49,780 nt of DNA from Lutibacter sp. (GTDB taxonomy: Bacteria > Bacteroidota > Bacteroidia > Flavobacteriales > Flavobacteriaceae): assembly GCA_027449025.1 (NCBI GenBank), contig DAIDMK010000019.1, forward strand, positions 1 to 49,780, given 5' to 3'. The notes below the pieces were generated by a model. That model searched no databases. It was not told the origin of the DNA and worked only from the letters and a program-made list of their open reading frames with translations. Made by a program: the position numbers and the translations under genes. This document shows, piece after piece, positions 8,117 to 16,477 of this stretch (position 1 is its first letter; every line of letters starts with the position of its first letter).

Positions 8117-9626
8117 CGTCTTCGTCATAAGTATTGGGCGCTTCAAAAGCGTCTTCAGCACTAACAAAACTATGTTGCGAAATGGCGTTGTTCATTTTGG
8201 AATGGAATTCACTTGCATTGCCATCATCTAAATTGCTAAATTGTGCCAAGTGTGCCGTAAATTTAAGTCGAATATTGTCTAAACCACCATTTCTATGTTT
8301 GGCAACTATAAATTCTGCCTGACCTTCGCAAGGCGATCTTTCCTCGTCATCCCATTCTGTAAGTCCGTAATATTCAGGACGATAAATAAAAGTTACAATA
8401 TCTGCATCCTGCTCAATAGCACCAGATTCACGTAAATCCGACAACAAAGGCCGTTTGCTTCCTCCACGCGTTTCAACAGCACGCGATAATTGTGAAAGTG
8501 CGATTACAGGAATATTTAATTCTTTTGCTAAGGCTTTTAAATTTCGTGAAATGGTTGAAATTTCCTGTTCGCGATTTCCGCCACCTTTTTGCGAAGTTCC
8601 TGCGGTCATTAACTGCAAATAGTCAATAATAATAATTTTTATTCCGTGTTGTGATGCCAAACGACGCGCTTTTGCACGCAAATCGAAAATGGATAGCGAT
8701 GGAGAGTCATCAATAAAAATAGGCGCTTTTGATAAGTTTTTAACTTTCACGTTTAGCTGTTCCCATTCATGAGGCTCTAAATTTCCTTTTCTTAATTTTC
8801 CCGAAGAAATCCCTGTTTCACTGGAAATCATCCGTGTAATTAATTGTACGGACGACATCTCTAATGAAAATATAGCAACAGGCTGATCAAAATCAATAGC
8901 CATATTTTTTGCCATAGACATTACAAAAGCCGTTTTTCCCATTCCGGGACGTGCCGCTAAAATTACCAAATCCTGAGGTTGCCAGCCAGAGGTAAGCTCA
9001 TCTAAACGAGTAAAACCGGTTGCAGCACCGCTCATCCCCTGTTTATTTCCTATTTCTTGAATTTTTTTAATCGCTTGTGCAACAAGCCCTTCAGATGTTT
9101 CAGACCCCTTTTTTAAATTTCCTTGGGTAACTTCAAACAATTTTGTTTCAGCATCATCCAATAAATCAAAAACGTCTATGGTTTCATCATAGGCTTCCTC
9201 AATAATTTCAGATGAAATAGTGATTAATTTTCTCTGAATAAATTTTTGAAGAATAATACGTGCATGAAATTCAATATGTGCTGAGGATGCCACTTTTTGT
9301 GTTAAACGAACCAAATAAAAATCGCCGCCAACAGCCTCTAAATTATTTGTTTTCCGCAACTGATTAGCAACAGTCAATAAATCGGTTGGTTCAGCGTTTT
9401 TAAATAAGGCAAAAATAGCTTCATAAATTAATTGATGCGCTTCTTTGTAAAAAACTTCAGGGTGTAAAATATCAATTACATCATCAATACCCTTTTTGTC
9501 AATCATCATCGCGCCCAAAACCGCTTCTTCCAAATCTAACGCCTGAGGTGGGATTTTACCTTTTTCAAGGCTAATAATGGTGCTTTTTTTGGGCTTAAAG
9601 GATTGTACAGGCTGCAAATTTTTCAC
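8103..9626 (-). CDS. dnaB: Replicative DNA helicase DnaB
   Basis: Hexameric 5'-3' helicase of the replication fork. The 507 residues contain the N-terminal primase-interaction domain (about 25-130, beginning PPQALDLEEAVLGAMM), a linker, and a RecA-like C-terminal ATPase. Walker A is ARPGMGKT (225-232) and Walker B IIIIDYLQLM (331-340). GNREQEISTISRNLKALAKELN, ALSQLSR and LSDLRESGAIEQDAD are canonical DnaB motifs. No intein is present. The tail is acidic (ending DEDDVPF). Its end may overlap the start of the downstream exported-protein gene, implying cotranscription. A -7 box (CAAATGTA on plus) lies at 9782-9789. Confidence 0.97.
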   Translation of the reverse strand: MKNLQPVQSFKPKKSTIISLEKGKIPPQALDLEEAVLGAMMIDKKGIDDVIDILHPEVFYKEAHQLIYEAIFALFKNAEPTDLLTVANQLRKTNNLEAVGGDFYLVRLTQKVASSAHIEFHARIILQKFIQRKLITISSEIIEEAYDETIDVFDLLDDAETKLFEVTQGNLKKGSETSEGLVAQAIKKIQEIGNKQGMSGAATGFTRLDELTSGWQPQDLVILAARPGMGKTAFVMSMAKNMAIDFDQPVAIFSLEMSSVQLITRMISSETGISSGKLRKGNLEPHEWEQLNVKVKNLSKAPIFIDDSPSLSIFDLRAKARRLASQHGIKIIIIDYLQLMTAGTSQKGGGNREQEISTISRNLKALAKELNIPVIALSQLSRAVETRGGSKRPLLSDLRESGAIEQDADIVTFIYRPEYYGLTEWDDEERSPCEGQAEFIVAKHRNGGLDNIRLKFTAHLAQFSNLDDGNASEFHSKMNNAISQHSFVSAEDAFEAPNTYDEDDVPF

Positions 9627-9781
9627 TCGGTTGATTCTTTATATTTATTTATTAATCAAAATTTTATTTCTATGTAGGTTATAATAAGCCCTTAAGATAC
9701 GTCTTTTTTTATCATAAAAATCAATTGTATTTTTAATTTTATGAAATACCCAAATTTTATAATTAGCAATTATTACAAAGA

Positions 9782-9789
9782 CAAATGTA
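9782..9789 (-). promoter_or_regulatory. Candidate -7 box upstream of dnaB
   Basis: TACATTTG on the minus strand fits TAnnTTTG, about 156 bp upstream of the dnaB ATG, which would leave a long leader. The rest of 9627-9917 is AT-rich; I see no other structure except the plus-strand box at 9906. Confidence 0.3.
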
Positions 9790-9905
9790 ATTTTTAAAAC
9801 ACAATTTTAGCTCGAATTTTTAATTATATTTTTAAACATATTTTGTTAATAAGTAACTAATTTGTTAATAACTATTTAAACGCCAATTTCTCACAAAATA
9901 TTGCT

Positions 9906-9913
9906 TATTTTTG
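9906..9913 (+). promoter_or_regulatory. Candidate -7 box almost touching the DUF3810 start
   Basis: TATTTTTG fits TAnnTTTG and ends only four bases before the ATG at 9918. If it is used, transcription would begin at or within a few bases of the start codon, giving a leaderless or near-leaderless mRNA. Confidence 0.4.
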
Positions 9914-9917
9914 ACGG

Positions 9918-10991
9918 ATGAATAGTGAAAAAACATATAAAATACTCACGATATTGTTGGTGATGCAATGGGCTTTTCTGCGAATTATAGCCCAATTTCC
10001 AGAGAAAATTGAAAGATATTATTCAAACGGACTTTATAGCTATATTTCAAAATTTTTAAATCTTCTTTTCAGATGGATTCCATTTTCAGTTGGAGATATT
10101 TTATATACAATATTGGTGATTGTTATCCTTAAAAATATTTTTACCACAATAAAAAATAAAAAATTCAACTTAAAAAACACCTTATTTAAAATTGGAGGAT
10201 TCATTTCTGTTCTCTTTTTCCTTTTTCATTTAAACTGGGGATTAAATTATTTTAGACAACCTGTTTATAAAACATTAAATTTTGAAAGAGAAAAGTACGC
10301 CACAAATGAATTGGTAGATTTTACAGAAAAACTGATTGTAAAAATTAATCAGGTGCATCTTTCAATTACAAAAAACGACACCTTGGTTGTTGAAAACACC
10401 TTAGCTAAAAATCAAATTAAAGAAATTTCTTATATCGTTTATGAAAAATTTCAACAAAATTATCCACAATATTCTCATGAAAATTTTAAAGCAAAACATT
10501 CGCTTTTCAGCTTGCCTTTAACCTATATGGGGTTTGCCGGTTATTTAAATCCGATTACAAATGAAGCCCAGGTAAATTCTTTAATTCCAAAAAACACCTA
10601 TCCAATGGTAGTTTGTCACGAATTGGCGCACCAAGTTGGCATTGCTTCTGAAAGTGAAGCAAATTTTATTGGGTATTTGGCTTCAACAAATGCAAATGAC
10701 ATTTATTTCAATTACTCAGGATATTTAATGGCACTGCGTTTTTGTTTGTATGAAATTTATCAAAAAAATCCCGAAAAATTTGAATTGCTAAAAATTGAAT
10801 TGAATAAGGGTATTATAAAGGATATACAGCAGAGTGAAGCTTTTTGGGAATCTTACCAAAACTGGTCAGAGAAGTATTTTAAAACTTTTTACGATACCTT
10901 TTTAAAAGCCAATAAACAATTAGACGGATTGAAAAGCTACAATAAAGTTGTGGTACTTTTAATAAATTATCATAAACATAAGGAAGTATAG
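9918..10991 (+). CDS. DUF3810 membrane protein with zinc-protease HExxH motif
   Basis: 357 residues. Three hydrophobic segments near residues 8-24, 55-77 and 88-107 anchor it in the inner membrane; the rest is soluble. The motif HELAH (234-238) within MVVCHELAHQVGIASESEANFIGY is a gluzincin-type HExxH with a downstream Glu (245 or 247) as probable third zinc ligand. LTYMGFAGYLNPITNEAQVNS just before it is typical of DUF3810. The family is common in Bacteroidota and not characterised; a membrane-bound metalloprotease role is an inference from the motif. It sits alone on the plus strand, divergent from dnaB. Confidence 0.88.
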   Translation: MNSEKTYKILTILLVMQWAFLRIIAQFPEKIERYYSNGLYSYISKFLNLLFRWIPFSVGDILYTILVIVILKNIFTTIKNKKFNLKNTLFKIGGFISVLFFLFHLNWGLNYFRQPVYKTLNFEREKYATNELVDFTEKLIVKINQVHLSITKNDTLVVENTLAKNQIKEISYIVYEKFQQNYPQYSHENFKAKHSLFSLPLTYMGFAGYLNPITNEAQVNSLIPKNTYPMVVCHELAHQVGIASESEANFIGYLASTNANDIYFNYSGYLMALRFCLYEIYQKNPEKFELLKIELNKGIIKDIQQSEAFWESYQNWSEKYFKTFYDTFLKANKQLDGLKSYNKVVVLLINYHKHKEV

Positions 10992-11131
10992 ACGTTTTTT
11001 CTGTTTCAAACAATGGTGAAATTTAAGTGTGGTTTTTATAAAAAGAATCGTTCACCTAAATTAAAAAAATTACACACTAATTTTGGCTATTTTTTCAACT
11101 CCCCAAATATTTTTAAAATTTTAATTATTAG

Positions 11132-11139
11132 TATCTTTG
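11132..11139 (+). promoter_or_regulatory. Candidate -7 box for RNA methyltransferase
   Basis: TATCTTTG fits TAnnTTTG, 17 bp upstream of the ATG at 11157. A second possible box, TAATTTTG, lies at 11078-11085. The first supports starting the gene at 11157 rather than at the upstream in-frame ATG at 11013. Confidence 0.5.
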
Positions 11140-11156
11140 CTAATTATTTAGTAAAA

Positions 11157-11969
11157 ATGCACAAACAAATAACGAGCGTACATAATTCATATATAAAAGA
11201 ACTTGCGCAGCTTAAAGAAAAATCGCGGTTACGCAAGCAAACACAAACATTTTTAATTGAAGGTTTGCGCGAAATTTCATTGGCTATTCAGGGAAATTAT
11301 GCGATTCAAACTATTTTGGCGGCCACTTCAATTATTCAAAATGAAGAAATTGAAAAACTGCTAAATTCAGTAAATTATCCGATTGAAGTAATTGAAATTT
11401 CTAATGATGTATATCAAAAATTGGCTTTGCGAGAATCTACCGAAGGCATTTTGGCTGTGGCGAAAAGTAAAGATTTATCGCTTAAATCAATCACATTTAA
11501 AAGTGAGAGCCCTCTAATTCTAGTAGCAGAAGCACCTGAAAAACCAGGAAATATTGGTGCTCTTTTAAGAACTGCGGATGCAGCAGGAATTGATGCGGTG
11601 CTTATCGCCAATCCGAAAAGCGATATTTACAATCCGAATATTATTCGTTCCAGCATTGGCTGTGTTTTTACAACGCAAATTGCAACTGGTACAACTTCAG
11701 AAATTATTTCATTTTTAAAGGAACATACTATTAACTTATACACAGCAGCATTAACGGCTTCCGTGGAATATCAAAGCATAGATTATACGAAACCAAGCGC
11801 CATCATTGTAGGAACAGAAGCAACCGGATTGACTGAAGAATGGCTTCGAAATACTTCAAAAAACATCATTATTCCTATGCGAGGTGCTATCGATTCTATG
11901 AATGTATCTGTAAGTGCCGCTATCATTTTGTTTGAAGCGGTGCGGCAAAGGCAAATAATTAATAATTAA
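11157..11969 (+). CDS. SpoU/TrmH-family RNA 2'-O-methyltransferase
   Basis: SAM-dependent ribose methylase of rRNA or tRNA with the knotted SPOUT fold. From ATG 11157 it has 270 residues, typical of the family. The N-terminal substrate-binding domain contains RLRKQTQTFLIEGLREI. The three SpoU motifs are present: KPGNIGALLRTADAAGIDAV (motif 1), IIVGTEATGLTEEW (motif 2) and IIPMRGAIDSMNVSVSAAI (motif 3). The exact target nucleotide cannot be read from sequence. The frame is open upstream to 11013, but those 48 residues are basic and low in family character and contain promoter-like boxes. Confidence 0.92.
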   Translation: MHKQITSVHNSYIKELAQLKEKSRLRKQTQTFLIEGLREISLAIQGNYAIQTILAATSIIQNEEIEKLLNSVNYPIEVIEISNDVYQKLALRESTEGILAVAKSKDLSLKSITFKSESPLILVAEAPEKPGNIGALLRTADAAGIDAVLIANPKSDIYNPNIIRSSIGCVFTTQIATGTTSEIISFLKEHTINLYTAALTASVEYQSIDYTKPSAIIVGTEATGLTEEWLRNTSKNIIIPMRGAIDSMNVSVSAAIILFEAVRQRQIINN

Positions 11970-12016
11970 CAATTATTGATGAATAATGATTAATTAATCT
12001 TTACAAATAAAATGTT

Positions 12017-12361
12017 ATGAAAGAAAATTTAATTGCCGATAAAACATATAATTTTGCTATCAAGATAGTCCTTTTAAGTAAAAAATTATGTGCACAAAAT
12101 GAATATGTGTTATCTAGACAAATTTTAAAATCGGGCACTTCAATAGGAGCAAATGTTGAAGAAGCAATTGGAGGTATTTCAAAAAAAGATTTTAGAGCAA
12201 AAATGTCAATATCATACAAAGAAGCTAGAGAAACGAACTACTGGTTGAGAATACTTAAAGACACAAATTATATTTAAATTGAAGAATTCAACTATTTAAG
12301 TGGAGAAATTACAAGTATCTTAAAAATATTATATAAAATAATTGAATCGTCAAAAGAATAA
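12017..12361 (+). pseudogene. Four-helix-bundle (S23-like) protein with in-frame stop
   Basis: The frame from ATG 12017 reads 86 residues, then TAA at 12275-12277, and then continues in the same frame for 27 more sense codons to TAA at 12359-12361. The whole would be about 114 residues, close to the usual size (about 115-120) of four-helix-bundle proteins related to the S23 protein encoded in 23S rRNA intervening sequences. Family marks are LSRQILKSGTSIGANVEEA and KEARETNYWLRILKDTNYI; the part after the stop (IEEFNYLSGEITSILKILYK) is the expected last helix. So a single nonsense codon truncates helix 4. Family function is poorly known. It lies between SpoU and M48 genes, inside AT-rich inverted repeats. 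A sequencing error or readthrough could also explain the stop. Confidence 0.8.
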
Positions 12362-12410
12362 AAAACCAAAAATCATTAATCACACATTGTTAATTAATCA
12401 TCAATAACAA

Positions 12411-13643
12411 ATGACTCCGCAAATACTCTTCTATATATTAATCACCATCATCATTGTTAAATTTTTATTTGACACTTTTCTGGATTCCTTAAATTCAAAA
12501 CATTTTAATGATGCTATTCCTGCTGAATTGGAAGGCATTTATAATGAAGAAGAATATTTAAAATCTCAGGCGTATAAAAAATCAAATTATAAATTTTCAG
12601 TGGTTACAAGTATTATTTCGATTGTTGCCACACTGCTGTTTTTTATTTTTGAAGGCTTTGCTTTTGTTGATAATTTAGCCCGAAGTTTTTCAGACAATAC
12701 CATTGTCATCACCTTAATTTTCTTTGGAATTATCATTTTTGCAAGTGATCTTTTATCATTGCCATTTTCTTATTATGCAACATTTGTGATTGAAGAAAAA
12801 TTTGGGTTCAACAAAACCACAAAAAAAACATTTGTATTCGATAAAATAAAAGGCTGGTTCATGATGATTTTTCTGGGTGGTGGCGTTTTGGCATTAATCA
12901 CTTGGTTTTATCAATTAACAACGACAGATTTTTGGTTGTATACCTGGGCATTAATGACAGCTATCACCATTTTTATGAATCTTTTTTATTCAAAATTAAT
13001 TGTTCCTATTTTTAACAAACAAACGCCATTGGAAAGCGGTGAATTAAAAAATGAGATTAAAAATTTTGCCAATAAAGTTGGATTTAAACTAGACAATGTT
13101 TTTGTGATTGATGGCTCTAAAAGATCTACAAAAGCGAATGCTTATTTTTCGGGATTCGGAAAACAAAAGCGCGTTACGCTATATGATACTTTGATAAATG
13201 ATTTGGATACCGATGAAATTGTGGCTGTTTTGGCGCATGAAATTGGTCATTATAAGAAAAAACACATCATTTATAACTTGTTTTTTTCAATTTTATTAAC
13301 TGGATTAACGTTTTATATTTTATCATTATTGGTGGGAAGTGTAACCCTATCACAGGCTTTGGGCGTTGAAACTGCCAGTTTTCATATTGGACTGATAGCT
13401 TTTGGTGTTTTATACAGTCCGATTTCTGAAATCACCAGTTTATTTATGAACGCTTTCTCCCGAAAATTTGAATATCAAGCTGATAATTATGCAAAAGAAA
13501 ATTACAATGCAAATGCATTAATTTCTGCTTTAAAAAAATTATCAAAAAATAGCTTGAGTAATTTAACACCACATCCTTTATATGTGAAAATTCATTACTC
13601 CCACCCTACACTATTACAACGGTTTTTGAACTTAAAAAAATAA
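12411..13643 (+). CDS. M48 family zinc metalloprotease (Ste24/CAAX-protease type)
   Basis: 410-residue integral membrane protease. It has an N-terminal M48_N region with several transmembrane segments (about 4-22, 62-82, 98-120, 147-167, 175-195), then the catalytic domain with HEIGH (276-280) and the distal zinc ligand Glu354 in FEYQADNYA. Two more hydrophobic segments follow the HExxH (about 287-308 and 325-340), the Ste24p arrangement. GSKRSTKANAYFSGFGKQKR is the usual pre-catalytic signature. Bacteria lack CAAX prenylation as such, so the substrate is unknown; membrane-protein quality control is a reasonable guess. Start chosen as the first ATG of the frame; no Shine-Dalgarno is seen. Confidence 0.95.
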   Translation: MTPQILFYILITIIIVKFLFDTFLDSLNSKHFNDAIPAELEGIYNEEEYLKSQAYKKSNYKFSVVTSIISIVATLLFFIFEGFAFVDNLARSFSDNTIVITLIFFGIIIFASDLLSLPFSYYATFVIEEKFGFNKTTKKTFVFDKIKGWFMMIFLGGGVLALITWFYQLTTTDFWLYTWALMTAITIFMNLFYSKLIVPIFNKQTPLESGELKNEIKNFANKVGFKLDNVFVIDGSKRSTKANAYFSGFGKQKRVTLYDTLINDLDTDEIVAVLAHEIGHYKKKHIIYNLFFSILLTGLTFYILSLLVGSVTLSQALGVETASFHIGLIAFGVLYSPISEITSLFMNAFSRKFEYQADNYAKENYNANALISALKKLSKNSLSNLTPHPLYVKIHYSHPTLLQRFLNLKK

Positions 13644-13687
13644 ATACAAATAATTGGATAATCAATTTTAATAAGTATTTTTAGGCG

Positions 13688-15907
13688 ATGGCATACAAAT
13701 TATCCATAGAAGAAGAAAATAAAGAAATTGCAAGGCGCTACAAAGATTTGTTGAAGGGCGCTTACCAATCTTTTACCGATACCGACAAAAAAGAAATTAG
13801 AAAAGCTTTTGAGTTGGCATTAGAAGCGCATAGCCAGCAACGACGCCTAACTGGTGAACCTTATATATTCCATCCTATTGCTGTTGCCAAAATAGTTGCC
13901 TATGAAATTGGACTCCACGCAACTTCAATTATTGCTGCTTTATTGCATGATGTTGTAGAAGACACGGCTTATACTATTGAAGATATTGAGCGAATGTTTG
14001 GCGAAATTGTGGCTAAAATCGTTTACGGATTAACAAAAATTTCTCACTTAAAAAAAGATCAAGACGCTTCCGTTCAAGCTGAGAACTTTAGAAAAATGCT
14101 CTTAACTTTAAATGATGATGTAAGGGTTATTTTGATAAAAATTGCTGACAGGTTGCACAATATGAAAACGATGGATGCGATGCCTCCAGACAAGCAGGTA
14201 AAAATTGCTTCAGAAACTTTATATATTTATGCACCGCTTGCACATCGTTTGGGTCTTTATAACATAAAAACAGAGCTAGAAAATCTTGGATTGAAGTACA
14301 CAGAGCCTGAAGTCTATAATGAAATCCTAGATAGAGTTACACAAAGTAAAGAAGAACAAGATAAATATATTGAAACATTCTCCAATATTATAAGGGAATC
14401 TTTAGACAAAGAGGGTTTTAAATATTACATAAAAGGCCGCAGAAAATCAATTTATTCCATCCATAAAAAAATGCTTTCGCAAGGTGTTACTTATGATGAG
14501 ATTTATGACAAATTTGCCATAAGAATAATTTATAAGTCCACCGATAAAGATGAAAAATTTGACGCCTGGAAAATATATTCCATTGTAACAGATACCTTTA
14601 GACCGAATCCAAGCAGACTAAGAGATTGGATTAGCCAGCCCAAATCTACCGGCTATGAATCGCTTCATATTACAGTAATGGGACCACAAGGAAAATGGGT
14701 TGAAGTACAAATTCGTTCAGAAAGAATGAATGAAATTGCCGAAAAAGGCTATGCAGCTCACTATAAATATAAAAATGCAAATGAGCGGGAAAATGGATTA
14801 GAAGATTGGTTAAATAAAATTAAGGATACCTTTGAAAATGCCAACGGAAGCGCCCTAGACTTTGTTGAAGATTTTAAATTAAATCTTTATGCTAAAGAAA
14901 TTTTTGTGTTTACCCCTAATGGAGAGCTAAAAGCATTGCCAAAAAATGCCACAGCATTGGATTTCGCCTTCGCCATTCATACACAAGTAGGAATGAACTG
15001 CAGAGGCGCAAAAGTGAATGGAAAATTAAAACCCATAAGCCATATATTGCAAAGTGGCGACCAAGTTGAAATAATCACTTCAAAAAGTCAGAAACCAACA
15101 ATTGGCTGGTTAGATTTTGTGGTAACTGCTAGGGCACGAAATAGAATAAAAAATGCATTAAAAGAAAGCCAAAAGAAAATTGCCGAAGAAGGAAAAGAGA
15201 TTTTAACGCGTAAATTAAAACATTTAAAAATAGACCTCAAAGAAAAGGTGGTCAACGAGCTTGTAACGCATTTTAAATTGCGAACAAGCCAAGATTTATT
15301 TTATAGGGTGGGTATTGGATCAATAGACAACCCTATGCTAAAGGAATTTATCAGCAAACGAAACAATGCATTTGTAAGTTTCTTTAAAAATAGAATTAAA
15401 CGAAGCGCAGTTAAGCAAGAAATTATTGAAAAAGATGAAATTGTAGATCAGTATGATTCTTTGGTCTTTGGAAAGGAAGAAGAACACTTAGATTATAAAA
15501 TGTCACCGTGCTGCAACCCAATTCCAGGCGACAAAGTATTCGGTTTTATTACCATAAACGATGGTATTAAAATTCACAAACAAGATTGTCCCAACGCCAT
15601 AAGTTTACAGGCCAATTACGCATATAGAATTCTAAGTGCAAAATGGATTGATTCTACAAAACAAGAATTTAAAGCCATTATAAAAATTTATGGTATTGAC
15701 CATGTTGGGATGGTTAGTGAAATTACCCAAATTATTTCGAACAATATGAATGTAAATATTCACAGTTTAAATATCTCTGGTGATGACGGACTTTTTGAAG
15801 GGAACATTACTGTTAGTGTTAAAAACAGATCGCAACTTCAAAAATTATGTGATCGTATTAAGAAAATTGAAGGTATTGATACTGTCGACAGAATTTATAA
15901 ACATTAA
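13688..15907 (+). CDS. Bifunctional (p)ppGpp synthetase/hydrolase (Rel/SpoT)
   Basis: Long RelA/SpoT homologue of 739 residues controlling the stringent alarmone. Order: HD hydrolase (about 20-200) with His62 in YIFHPI and HDVVEDT (87-93) intact; synthetase (about 230-345) with KGRRKSIYSIHKKM, YDKFAIRII and SQPKSTGYESLHITVMGP; TGS (about 400-465, from AKEIFVFTPNG); a conserved-Cys region SPCCNPIPGD...HKQDCPNA; and a C-terminal ACT domain (about 660-739). Both active sites look complete, so hydrolase and synthetase activity are expected, as in single-Rel organisms. No second synthetase is in the window. The fur gene follows after 102 bp, with its own apparent promoter. Confidence 0.96.
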   Translation: MAYKLSIEEENKEIARRYKDLLKGAYQSFTDTDKKEIRKAFELALEAHSQQRRLTGEPYIFHPIAVAKIVAYEIGLHATSIIAALLHDVVEDTAYTIEDIERMFGEIVAKIVYGLTKISHLKKDQDASVQAENFRKMLLTLNDDVRVILIKIADRLHNMKTMDAMPPDKQVKIASETLYIYAPLAHRLGLYNIKTELENLGLKYTEPEVYNEILDRVTQSKEEQDKYIETFSNIIRESLDKEGFKYYIKGRRKSIYSIHKKMLSQGVTYDEIYDKFAIRIIYKSTDKDEKFDAWKIYSIVTDTFRPNPSRLRDWISQPKSTGYESLHITVMGPQGKWVEVQIRSERMNEIAEKGYAAHYKYKNANERENGLEDWLNKIKDTFENANGSALDFVEDFKLNLYAKEIFVFTPNGELKALPKNATALDFAFAIHTQVGMNCRGAKVNGKLKPISHILQSGDQVEIITSKSQKPTIGWLDFVVTARARNRIKNALKESQKKIAEEGKEILTRKLKHLKIDLKEKVVNELVTHFKLRTSQDLFYRVGIGSIDNPMLKEFISKRNNAFVSFFKNRIKRSAVKQEIIEKDEIVDQYDSLVFGKEEEHLDYKMSPCCNPIPGDKVFGFITINDGIKIHKQDCPNAISLQANYAYRILSAKWIDSTKQEFKAIIKIYGIDHVGMVSEITQIISNNMNVNIHSLNISGDDGLFEGNITVSVKNRSQLQKLCDRIKKIEGIDTVDRIYKH

Positions 15908-15984
15908 ATTTGTTCACAATTCAAAGTTAATAAATATGCAAATTACCTGACCTTTTATTAAAAAAATAGGATTAAATTTGTTCA
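15902..15984 (+). promoter_or_regulatory. Paired direct repeat and -7 boxes in the fur promoter region
   Basis: ATTAAATTTGTTCA occurs twice, at 15902-15915 (overlapping the rel stop codon) and 15971-15984. Each copy contains TAAATTTG, a full match to TAnnTTTG. The second lies 29 bp before the fur ATG and is the likely promoter. The exact 14-base repetition could mean two start points or a regulator site; it does not resemble the proteobacterial Fur box. Confidence 0.5.
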
Positions 15985-16009
15985 GTTTTAAAACTCTATT
16001 AAGATAATT

Positions 16010-16453
16010 ATGAGTAGTGAAGATCAAAAAATTGTAAAGGCAGTCTTTGTGAGTTTTCTTGAAGCAAACAGCCACAGAAAAACACCTGAACGATTTGCTA
16101 TTTTGCAAGAAATTTATAATCTAGACCATCATTTCGATATTGAGTCACTTTATATCCAAATGAAAAACAAAAATTATAGGGTAAGCAGGGCTACACTTTA
16201 CAATACCATAGAATTATTGCTAGAATCAGGTTTGGTTAGAAAACACCAGTTTGGCCAAAATCAGGCATTCTACGAAAAGTCATATTTCGACAAACAACAT
16301 GACCATGTTATTCTAACTGACACAGGTGAAGTGATTGAATTTTGTGACCCAAGAGTTCAAATTATTAAAAAAACCATTGAGGAAATTTTTAATGTAGACA
16401 TCCACAAACACTCACTTTATTTCTACGGAACAAAAAAAACAAATAACAAATAA
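16010..16453 (+). CDS. fur: Fur-family transcriptional regulator
   Basis: 147-residue metal-dependent repressor. The N-terminal winged helix carries [20 protein letters not shown] and recognition region [21 protein letters not shown] (56-76); the C-terminal dimerisation/metal domain carries [16 protein letters not shown] (96-111). The metal-site residues His97, Asp98 and His99 are present, but the usual CxxC structural zinc pair after HDH is replaced by ILTD, and the whole protein has one Cys (112). I call it Fur rather than Zur or PerR from overall resemblance; the metal cannot be read for certain. The next gene, purA, starts 24 bp downstream, so the two are probably cotranscribed. Confidence 0.85.
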   Translation: MSSEDQKIVKAVFVSFLEANSHRKTPERFAILQEIYNLDHHFDIESLYIQMKNKNYRVSRATLYNTIELLLESGLVRKHQFGQNQAFYEKSYFDKQHDHVILTDTGEVIEFCDPRVQIIKKTIEEIFNVDIHKHSLYFYGTKKTNNK

Positions 16454-16477
16454 CAATTAACATATATAATTAAGCAA

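Noticed and set aside
11013-11156. Longer start of the SpoU methyltransferase
   Set aside because: The 48 extra residues are unlike the family and hold two promoter-like boxes.
12001-12219. 72-codon minus-strand ORF over the four-helix-bundle gene
   Set aside because: Antisense shadow; the plus-strand frame has clear family motifs.
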